From the NCBI GenBank assembly GCA_002396125.1, contig DGWL01000016.1, positions 1 to 7,874 on the forward strand: a stretch of DNA of 7,874 nt, given 5' to 3'. This DNA comes from Porphyromonadaceae bacterium UBA4259. Its GTDB lineage: Bacteria; Bacteroidota; Bacteroidia; Bacteroidales; Muribaculaceae. Made by a program: the position numbers and the translations under genes. This document shows, piece after piece, positions 1-5,171 of this stretch. The notes below the pieces were generated by a model that saw only the letters and a list, made by a program, of their open reading frames with translations, was not told the DNA's origin and made no database searches. Within the stretch, counting starts at the first letter, position 1, and every line of letters starts with the position of its first letter.

Positions 1-1132
1 TGGAAATCTCCTTGCCGCGCTTGCTGAGGGCTCCAAAGACGAACATGATGATGGGAGTGAGCACAATCACGAAGAATGGGTTCACTGCCTGCCAAATTTC
101 GGGTGCGATAGAGTCGGTCTTCACGAAGTCGCGGGCGAATACCGAGAGCGACTGACCATTCTGGTGGAACGAGAACCAGAAGAATACTGCCACGCCAAGC
201 ACTGCAAAGAGGGCATACATGCGCTGCTTGATTTCCTTGGCCATGGCGCGTTTCTCCTCGTCGGTGTAGTTTTCAACAACCTTAGCCTCTTTCTTGGCGG
301 GAGTTGGGAAAATCTTCTGGTAATAGATGAAGATGCACAGCGAGATGAGCATTGCGCAAACCGATGCAATAAATGAGTAGTGAACACCGGTGTTGAACAC
401 CTCAAGATACTTTTGGCAGAAGGCGCCCATGTCGGCAGGCACAGCACCGCTCACTTGCTGGGCAAGGGTGTTGAGGTTGCTCATGGCCTCGCCGGTCATT
501 GCCTGCGCGCCATTAATGAACTGGTGACACAGTGCGGGAAGCTCGGCATTGTAGGTGAGGTCGTTGACTCCCAGCCACCACTGGCGCAGATAGGGAGCGA
601 TGAAGGGGGCAATCAAGCCGCCAATGTTGATGAACACGTAGAAGATTTGGAAACCGCTGTCGCGCTTGCCTTGCATAGCCTTGAGGGCTTCGGGACCCTT
701 CTTTGCGGCCTCGGCCTCGAGGTTGTCATACATCTGACCTACGATAGCCTGCAAGTTGCCCTTGAACAAGCCGTTACCAAAGGCGATGAGCAGCAGTGCC
801 ACGCAAGTGAAAGGCAGCAGCCAGCTGATGTTGCCGCTAGTGGCAAGGATGGGGATGGAAATGAGCGCATAACCCAAAGCCATGATGATGAGACCCCAGC
901 GAATGGTGCCCTTGTAGTTTTGAGTGCGGTCGGCAATGATACCTCCCACAAGGCTCAACACGTAGATGAGGCAATAGAACACAGAGTAGATAGCGCCACT
1001 GGTCTCATCGCTAAGACCAAACTTAGAGCAGAGGAACAGCAACAGCACTGCATTCATGATGTAGTAGCCGAAGCGTTCTCCCATGTTGCTCAATGCGGCG
1101 GGGATTAACCCCTTGGGATGTCCTTTAAACAT
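1..1132 (-). CDS. POT/PTR family proton-dependent peptide transporter, C-terminal part outside window
   Basis: Inner-membrane major-facilitator protein of the POT (PTR2) family, expected to import di- and tripeptides with protons. The ATG at 1132-1130 opens a frame that stays open for 377 codons to the window edge; family members are usually about 450-550 residues, so the C-terminal third is missing. Seen in the sequence: the N-terminal POT signature NMGERFGYY (residues 16-24), a second signature FYVFINIGG (about 164-172), and the TM7 motif FWFSFHQNG (about 318-326), with many hydrophobic helices between. A soluble stretch at about 200-240 and a charged loop near 275-300 (KKEAKVVENYTDEEKR) separate the helix bundles. 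The first Glu of the usual ExxERF motif is Asn16 here, and the TM7 Glu is His323. I believe related Bacteroidetes transporters share these changes, so this is probably a subfamily trait. No clear promoter box lies in the 93 bp before it, so read-through from sufE is possible. Family is sure; substrate is inferred. Confidence 0.93.
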   Translation of the reverse strand, partial: MFKGHPKGLIPAALSNMGERFGYYIMNAVLLLFLCSKFGLSDETSGAIYSVFYCLIYVLSLVGGIIADRTQNYKGTIRWGLIIMALGYALISIPILATSGNISWLLPFTCVALLLIAFGNGLFKGNLQAIVGQMYDNLEAEAAKKGPEALKAMQGKRDSGFQIFYVFINIGGLIAPFIAPYLRQWWLGVNDLTYNAELPALCHQFINGAQAMTGEAMSNLNTLAQQVSGAVPADMGAFCQKYLEVFNTGVHYSFIASVCAMLISLCIFIYYQKIFPTPAKKEAKVVENYTDEEKRAMAKEIKQRMYALFAVLGVAVFFWFSFHQNGQSLSVFARDFVKTDSIAPEIWQAVNPFFVIVLTPIIMFVFGALSKRGKEIS

Positions 1133-1180
1133 AATGTAGATAATAGTTTTTTAAGTTAATATTTTATTAAGTTATTTTTT

Positions 1181-1213
1181 TAGATATTCTAGACATTCTA
1201 GATATTCTAGATT
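1181..1213. repeat. 9-bp tandem repeat built on TCTAGA
   Basis: Three consecutive 9-bp units, TAGATATTC, TAGACATTC and TAGATATTC (1181-1207), are followed by a partial fourth unit (TAGATT). Each unit junction creates the palindrome TCTAGA. The block sits in the leader of the transporter gene, between the sufE stop and the transporter start, and is followed by a very A/T-rich stretch. It may be part of a dispersed intergenic repeat or a binding site with helical-turn-like phasing; the sequence alone does not say which. Confidence 0.75.
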
Positions 1214-1241
1214 GTGCATTATCGATTATTTATTGTGCATT
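1211..1241. repeat. Direct repeat ATTGTGCATT, two copies overlapping the sufE stop
   Basis: The 10-mer ATTGTGCATT occurs at 1211-1220 and again at 1232-1241, with starts 21 bp apart. The second copy encodes the Met-His-Asn near the C-terminus of SufE (the protein ends SMHNK); the first copy lies just beyond the stop in the same reading phase. It abuts the TCTAGA tandem repeats. This suggests a small repetitive element overlapping the gene end, but chance cannot be excluded for so short a repeat. Confidence 0.6.
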
Positions 1242-1651
1242 GAATAAGCCATGGCATAGGCGCGCATGTTCTTGAGCATCGACAGCAGGCCGTTGCTGCG
1301 GGTGGGGGAGAGGTGGTCGCGCAGGCCGATGCGGTCGATGAAATAGAGGTCGGCGTCGACGATGTCTTGTGGCTTTTGGCCCGAGAGGACGCGAATGAGC
1401 AGCGCCACAATGCCCTTGACGATGATTGCGTCGCTGTCGGCGCGATAGGTCACCACGCCGTCGTGATATTGCGCGTCGAGCCACAGGCGGCTTTGGCAGC
1501 CGTCAATGAGGTTTTCGGGTGTCTTCATGCTCTCGTCAAGGGTGTCGAGGCTATTGCCAAGCTCTATTATATAGGCATATCGATCCATCCAGTCGTCCAT
1601 GTCGCTGAATTCATCGATTATTTCGTCTTGAATTTTATTTATTTCTGTCAT
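1226..1651 (-). CDS. sufE: SufE, cysteine desulfuration (sulfur acceptor) protein
   Basis: Cytoplasmic partner of the cysteine desulfurase SufS. It accepts the persulfide sulfur on a conserved cysteine and passes it to the SufBCD scaffold for Fe-S cluster assembly. The 141-residue product is close to the family length (about 138 in E. coli). The active-site motif DGCQSRLWL puts the sulfur-accepting cysteine at Cys52, and the conserved C-terminal block SPTRSNGLLSML is at about residues 115-126. The N-terminus (MTEINKIQDEIIDEF) is a typical SufE helix, and the ATG at 1651 fits it well, about 30 bp after a promoter-like box. No other suf gene is present in the window, so sufE is separated here from any sufSBCD cluster. 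The last residues overlap a small repeat. The neighbouring transporter has no obvious functional link. Identification is secure from motif and length. Confidence 0.96.
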   Translation of the reverse strand: MTEINKIQDEIIDEFSDMDDWMDRYAYIIELGNSLDTLDESMKTPENLIDGCQSRLWLDAQYHDGVVTYRADSDAIIVKGIVALLIRVLSGQKPQDIVDADLYFIDRIGLRDHLSPTRSNGLLSMLKNMRAYAMAYSMHNK

Positions 1652-1680
1652 TATAAAATGCTACATTTACATAAATCGGT

Positions 1681-1711
1681 CAAAATTAGTGAAAATTTTG
1701 CTTTTCCACAA
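1681..1711 (-). promoter_or_regulatory. Probable sufE promoter (Bacteroidetes type)
   Basis: Reading the minus strand, TAATTTTG (1688-1681) matches the Bacteroidetes -7 consensus TAnnTTTG. About 20 bp upstream there is a TTG (1711-1709) that partly matches the -33 TTTG box. Transcription would start near 1674, leaving a leader of roughly 20-25 nt before the sufE ATG. The -7 box is one arm of an inverted repeat (CAAAATT at 1681-1687, AATTTTG at 1694-1700), which could be an operator or only A/T-rich coincidence. The -33 match is weak. Confidence 0.45.
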
Positions 1712-1721
1712 CATTTAGGGC

Positions 1722-1776
1722 AAAAAAAAGGAGTGCGTGACCGAGGGGAAAGTTCGCCCGTTTCGCCACGCACTCC
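1722..1776 (-). terminator. Intrinsic terminator of the 1832-2620 gene
   Basis: A perfect 10-bp G/C-containing stem, GGAGTGCGTG (1730-1739) with CACGCACTCC (1767-1776), encloses a 27-nt loop that may fold further. On the minus strand it is followed directly by eight T (complement of A 1722-1729). Its position, 55 bp after the stop of the secreted-protein gene and before the sufE promoter, separates the two transcription units. Confidence 0.85.
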
Positions 1777-1831
1777 ATTTTCAGTTCACAATGTGTGGAG
1801 GAGTAAAACCCAAGCAGGGTGGGGAGTATCG

Positions 1832-2620
1832 CTATTGCCTAACAAGCACGAGGTCGTCGATTACAATCTCGGTGTCTGAAATCCATCCGAAGTAGTCAAG
1901 CATGGGAATTTCACCCAGCACGTTCGACAACCTGTTGATTACATTGCTATTACCGTTCTCGGTTACCGAGTAGGGCACTCCATTGTCGTCGATGTGGAGA
2001 GTGCCATATTTCCCCTCAAGATTCTCGGCAGGCATTATCTGCTCACCGTTATACCAGTAGAGTTTCTCATCGTTATAGGCAACTTCAATAATCGTTTTCC
2101 CTGTTATATTAATGTACTTGGTTGGCTTGAAATTGTCGTCAACCTTGGTAACAAGAGTGATATTGTCACCCTTGAGACGCACAGCTCTCACTGTTGCCGA
2201 TTTTACATACTCGTTGGGCTCAATGGGCTTGAAAACATATCGCTTACCTAATTCCCAGCTGGTGGGTAGCTGCGAGCTGATTTTCACCTTGCGCACCGAT
2301 TTATTGAATTGGGCGACCGAGATGTATTCGGCCGGGACATAGTCCTGAGCAGGGGGATAATATTTATAGAACGCCCCGCTCTGGGTATTAATAAATTCTG
2401 CCGCATCAATGATGTGAAAAGAGAATATGTTATTTCCTGTTTTCACTGCAACTCGTCCCGGGTCGATGGTCGACTTCACCTTCGACTTCAGCGAGCGCTT
2501 GCTGTGGGATCTCAACTTGGATGTGACTACATAACCGTCGTCGTGCGACTGGGGCGTTGTTGCCTGAACCATAGTCCAGGACATCATGCCGGCAACTAAT
2601 AAAAATAAAAACCGTTTCAT
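1832..2620 (-). CDS. Secreted protein of unknown function, 262 residues
   Basis: I do not recognise this family. The ATG at 2620 gives a clear Sec signal peptide: Lys-Arg at 2-3, a hydrophobic core FLFLLVAGMM and a likely signal peptidase I site after VQA (residue 20). No lipobox cysteine is present, and the whole protein lacks cysteine. A basic, Ser/Lys-rich segment (about residues 35-50, SKRSLKSKVK) follows the signal. The remainder looks beta-rich, with alternating hydrophobic residues, an Asn/Tyr-rich middle (YNDEKLYWYNGEQ, about 182-194), and a C-terminal strand-like run ending in IVIDDLVLVRQ. There is no T9SS C-terminal sorting domain. It is expected in the periplasm or outside the cell. 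It has its own promoter-like box and a strong terminator, so it is probably monocistronic. By eye it looks more A/T-rich than the CotH and sufE genes nearby. Reality of the gene is well supported; function is unknown. Confidence 0.88.
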   Translation of the reverse strand: MKRFLFLLVAGMMSWTMVQATTPQSHDDGYVVTSKLRSHSKRSLKSKVKSTIDPGRVAVKTGNNIFSFHIIDAAEFINTQSGAFYKYYPPAQDYVPAEYISVAQFNKSVRKVKISSQLPTSWELGKRYVFKPIEPNEYVKSATVRAVRLKGDNITLVTKVDDNFKPTKYINITGKTIIEVAYNDEKLYWYNGEQIMPAENLEGKYGTLHIDDNGVPYSVTENGNSNVINRLSNVLGEIPMLDYFGWISDTEIVIDDLVLVRQ

Positions 2621-2653
2621 GTTAATTTGAAATTAATGGTGGGCGTAATAATG

Positions 2654-2685
2654 CAAAAATACAATATTGTTACAATATAACCTAA
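2654..2685 (-). promoter_or_regulatory. Possible promoter of the 1832-2620 secreted-protein gene
   Basis: On the minus strand TATTTTTG (2661-2654) matches the -7 consensus TAnnTTTG, about 33 bp before the ATG. At the expected -33 distance there is only TTAG (around 2685-2682), a weak match to TTTG. Transcription would start near 2647. A weak -33 box would fit a promoter that needs an activator, but that is inference. Confidence 0.4.
2664..2678. repeat. 15-bp near-perfect palindrome in the promoter spacer
   Basis: ATATTGTTACAATAT has two 7-bp arms, ATATTGT and ACAATAT, around a single central T. It lies immediately upstream of the proposed -7 box, within the -7/-33 spacer, where a bound regulator would block or remodel the promoter. 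It is a candidate operator for the secreted-protein gene. The high A/T content makes a chance palindrome possible. Confidence 0.4.
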
Positions 2686-2715
2686 TAAATTAGCGGAAAT
2701 CTCAAGATTTTGGCT

Positions 2716-2752
2716 AAAAATAGTGGCTACCGGTGTGCAAGCCGATAGCCAC
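2716..2752 (-). terminator. Secondary hairpin, possible back-up terminator of ppiD
   Basis: The 7-bp arms GTGGCTA (2723-2729) and TAGCCAC (2746-2752), plus an inner CGG/CCG pairing across one mismatch, form a hairpin. On the minus strand it is followed two bases later by five T (complement of 2716-2720). It lies downstream of the stronger terminator at 2793-2827 and upstream of the next promoter, which fits a back-up terminator. Confidence 0.5.
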
Positions 2753-2792
2753 GTGAGACAAACAAAAGAGTGATTAACGGGTGAACTTTAAT

Positions 2793-2827
2793 AAAAAAAG
2801 GTGTTGAGCCAACCGCTCAACACCTTT
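2793..2827 (-). terminator. Strong intrinsic terminator of ppiD
   Basis: A perfect 13-bp stem, AAAGGTGTTGAGC (2797-2809) with GCTCAACACCTTT (2815-2827), has a 5-nt loop. On the minus strand the stem runs into a continuous tract of seven T (complement of A 2793-2799, the first ones within the stem). It is 35 bp after the ppiD stop codon. Confidence 0.92.
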
Positions 2828-2862
2828 AAATATGTTGTGAAGTTTAACTAGTCGTTAAATCC

Positions 2863-4977
2863 TTAGCTGAATTTCACAAGGTTATTCTTAACCTTGCGGC
2901 TGCCTTGCAGGATGGCGCCAAACATCTGCTGGATGGGGAAGTGGCGCTGACGATATTGCTGGGCAACTTGCTTGTTGTCGAGCTTAGATGAACGCTCATC
3001 GTTAACCTTAATGACTTGAACAGCATAGAGCGCGTTGCGACCTGCAATAACCTGCACCTTGCCGATGCCGGCCTTGCCAAGGGCTGCGATGCGACCTGCC
3101 ACACGGCCCTCAAGCATCTGTGGATTGCCAAAGGCAACGCTTGCGCTGTCGACCTGGGTCTTCATGAGCTGAGCGTAGCCGGCCACGTCCTTAGCCTTGC
3201 CGTTGTAGTCTTTCATAGCCAATGCGGCTTTCTTCTCGTTCTTGATGGTCTCGGTGAGGAATTGCTTGATTTGTGGGTCGGTTACAGGAGTGTAGTCCTT
3301 GTAGATTTCATCGACTGCGATAACAAACATCGACTCGTCCTCGGTGAACACTTGCGAAATGCTACCAGGCTTGTTCTCAAACGCCCACTTGATGGCCTTG
3401 CGGCTCTCGGGGATGCCTGGCATCATGCCAAACTGCGACTGCTGAGCGCCGAGCTGTGTGGTTGATGGGTCGATGATTTGCTCAACAACGTTGAGCTTAG
3501 CTGCCTTGGCGTTCTTTTCATTCTCGAAGCCGGCAATGTTGTTCTTGTACTTGTTGACATACTTCTGCAGGTTGCCCTGGAGCTCGGTGATAGTAGCCTC
3601 GCTTGGATAGTCGACATACTTGGCGCGAGCGATAGTATAGAACGCAACGGCTGGCTTTGACTCGGCAACGCGTGCAAAGGCAGCGCCCTTGTCGGTGGCT
3701 TGGAACTCGAAGAAGCTGCCGCCGGCATTGGCATTAACCTTGCTGCGCAGGCTGTCGGGGAGCTGGAAGCCACGGGCATAACTGCGACCGTCAAACTTTT
3801 GAATCTGAATATTCTGGTTTTTGCTGGCAGCGAGCGAGTCGATGCTCATGCCGCTGCTGAGCAGTGCCATCACTGAATCCTGACGAGCCTTGGGGCCAAC
3901 AACCGAAACAACGTCGATACCAATAGAGTCGATGCTGCTGAACTGGTTGATAACCTTGTACATGAAGGTGTTGCGGTCGCGTCCCACGGGTTCCTTCAAG
4001 TGGCAGGCGTTCACGCCGGCCGAGATGAGGTTGTTGTATATCGGGTCTTTGTTTTCAACCTTTTGACCGAAGACCTGCTTATCGGCAGCTGTGGTGAACA
4101 CCGAGTCAACAACTACCTCGCTGTTAGAGCGGATGCCACTGATGCCGGCATTGCCCTGGAGGGCGGCGTAGATTTTGTTAACCTTAGCAGTAGCAGCTGC
4201 GCGGTCTTTGGCCGATGGGTCTACGTCAATCTTGATGTAGTGAACGCGGCGTTGCTCCTGGTCAATCTTGAAGAGCTCTTTATACTTGTTGTAAGCCTCC
4301 TGAATCTCGGCGTCGGTAACCTTAACTTTGTTGTCGTCGATAGTGCTGTAGTCGAGCTTTGCGAAGGTCACGTCATAGACGGTGCTCTCTTCCTTGGTGA
4401 GCTGGATGTCGATGTCGTTGGCTTGCAAGCATCCTGCAACTATCGAGGCGAGCTTGAACTGCTTGAGCTGAGTTGCGAGCTGTTGAGCCTCGGTTTCATA
4501 GAGGGCTTTCACTTGCTGCAGGCCCGGGTCGTTGGGGTCGGCATTAGGATTCTTGATAAAATCGAGCAGGCTCTTGGGGTCCATGCCAGTCTGCTGGCAC
4601 ACCTCGGCAATGCGTTGGGGTGGGTTTTGGATCATGAGCTCGGTGATTTCGGCACCGTCGACGTTGACGCAAGCCTCTTCACACTCCTGGTCGAGCAGTT
4701 TCTCGGTAATAACTTCTTGCAAGATTTGCTGTTGCATCACAGCCGGGTCCACCTTGTTGTCGGGGTCTTGCTGTTGGCGTTCTTGTTGCCTAGCCTGTGA
4801 CAGGTTTTGGAATTCTTGCATTTCAATTTTCTCATCGCCTACTTTAGCTGCGAGGGTGTCGGTGGTAAAAGCACCCGATGCCCTAACGGCTTCTTCAAGG
4901 ATAAACGCAAGAAGACCTGCGCCTATCACGATTGTCAAAATTGCGGCTCTTTTTCTAATTTTTTCTAGTGCTGCCAT
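2863..4977 (-). CDS. ppiD: PpiD/SurA-like membrane-anchored periplasmic folding factor
   Basis: Envelope protein-folding factor of the PpiD type: a short cytoplasmic start, one membrane anchor and a large periplasmic part with chaperone and parvulin-related domains. The product is 704 residues, somewhat longer than E. coli PpiD (about 620). Seen in the sequence: basic start MAALEKIRKR, a transmembrane helix at about 11-29 (AAILTIVIGAGLLAFILEE), and a SurA_N-like helical region at about 40-245, rich in Gln and Glu, including VGDEKIEMQEF. The stretch QRRVHYIKIDVD at 242-253 resembles the strand that opens the middle PpiD domain. Two parvulin-like regions appear at about 350-445 and 520-565 (AFENKPGSISQVF). 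I cannot find the canonical parvulin active-site HIL motif or the GGDLG motif; the first region reads IDVVSVVGPK where HIL would be expected, so isomerase activity may be absent. Chaperone activity does not need it. It is probably monocistronic, with its own promoter and terminator. The name is by similarity of architecture. Confidence 0.86.
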   Translation of the reverse strand: MAALEKIRKRAAILTIVIGAGLLAFILEEAVRASGAFTTDTLAAKVGDEKIEMQEFQNLSQARQQERQQQDPDNKVDPAVMQQQILQEVITEKLLDQECEEACVNVDGAEITELMIQNPPQRIAEVCQQTGMDPKSLLDFIKNPNADPNDPGLQQVKALYETEAQQLATQLKQFKLASIVAGCLQANDIDIQLTKEESTVYDVTFAKLDYSTIDDNKVKVTDAEIQEAYNKYKELFKIDQEQRRVHYIKIDVDPSAKDRAAATAKVNKIYAALQGNAGISGIRSNSEVVVDSVFTTAADKQVFGQKVENKDPIYNNLISAGVNACHLKEPVGRDRNTFMYKVINQFSSIDSIGIDVVSVVGPKARQDSVMALLSSGMSIDSLAASKNQNIQIQKFDGRSYARGFQLPDSLRSKVNANAGGSFFEFQATDKGAAFARVAESKPAVAFYTIARAKYVDYPSEATITELQGNLQKYVNKYKNNIAGFENEKNAKAAKLNVVEQIIDPSTTQLGAQQSQFGMMPGIPESRKAIKWAFENKPGSISQVFTEDESMFVIAVDEIYKDYTPVTDPQIKQFLTETIKNEKKAALAMKDYNGKAKDVAGYAQLMKTQVDSASVAFGNPQMLEGRVAGRIAALGKAGIGKVQVIAGRNALYAVQVIKVNDERSSKLDNKQVAQQYRQRHFPIQQMFGAILQGSRKVKNNLVKFS

Positions 4978-5034
4978 TATTATTTTTATTTATGTTTTTA
5001 TTAGTCGAAATGAATAATTCTTGAAATAAGCACG

Positions 5035-5065
5035 CAAAGTTAGACATTTTTTATTTAATGACAAA
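5035..5065 (-). promoter_or_regulatory. Promoter of ppiD (Bacteroidetes primary sigma factor type)
   Basis: On the minus strand TTTG (5065-5062), a 19-bp spacer, and TAACTTTG (5042-5035) match both boxes of the Bacteroidetes -33/-7 promoter consensus exactly. Transcription would start near 5028, giving a leader of about 50 nt that is strongly A/T-rich and lacks a Shine-Dalgarno sequence, as is usual in this phylum. It is the best promoter in the window. Confidence 0.7.
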
Positions 5066-5092
5066 AATGTTAAGGTATTTTGTTGTATTTTT

Positions 5093-5117
5093 CTATGCAA
5101 ACGCCACATTTGCATAG
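5093..5117. repeat. Perfect 9-bp inverted repeat upstream of the ppiD promoter
   Basis: CTATGCAAA (5093-5101) and TTTGCATAG (5109-5117) surround a 7-nt loop. It is not a normal terminator on either strand: on the minus strand it is preceded by T and followed by A, so the flanks would extend the stem rather than give a U tract. It lies about 28 bp upstream of the ppiD -33 box, where an activator or repressor could bind. It could also stabilise the 3' end of the cotH transcript. Confidence 0.6.
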
Positions 5118-5118
5118 C

Positions 5119-5140
5119 AAAAAAGCCATCATTCCGATGG
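5119..5140 (-). terminator. Probable terminator of the CotH-dockerin operon
   Basis: On the minus strand CCATC, a 5-nt loop and GATGG (5140-5126) are followed by C and six T (complement of A 5119-5124). The stem is short (5 bp, with two more A-T pairs past one mismatch) but the T tract is good, and it lies 32 bp after the stop of the second CotH gene. Confidence 0.6.
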
Positions 5141-5171
5141 TTTAAACATGTTGTTGAAATGGAGGAGATTG

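Noticed and set aside
380..1108. Long plus-strand open frame of 242 codons opposite the transporter gene
   Set aside because: It lies entirely antisense to the POT transporter, whose minus-strand translation has clear family motifs and membrane helices; the plus-strand product is low-complexity and His/Glu-rich as expected from a shadow frame.
1181..1241. CRISPR-like or insertion-sequence end
   Set aside because: The units are only 9-10 bp, lack unique spacers of constant length, and there is no transposase or cas gene nearby.
1313..1879. Plus-strand open frame of 188 codons across sufE and the intergenic region
   Set aside because: It runs through sufE in antisense, then through a terminator hairpin and into the end of the next gene, so it is not a plausible coding region.
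4000..4800. Plus-strand open frame of 266 codons opposite ppiD, Leu/Val-rich
   Set aside because: It is antisense to the PpiD-like gene. Its Leu/Val-rich composition comes from reading the complement of Gln, Asn and Lys codons, not from real membrane segments.
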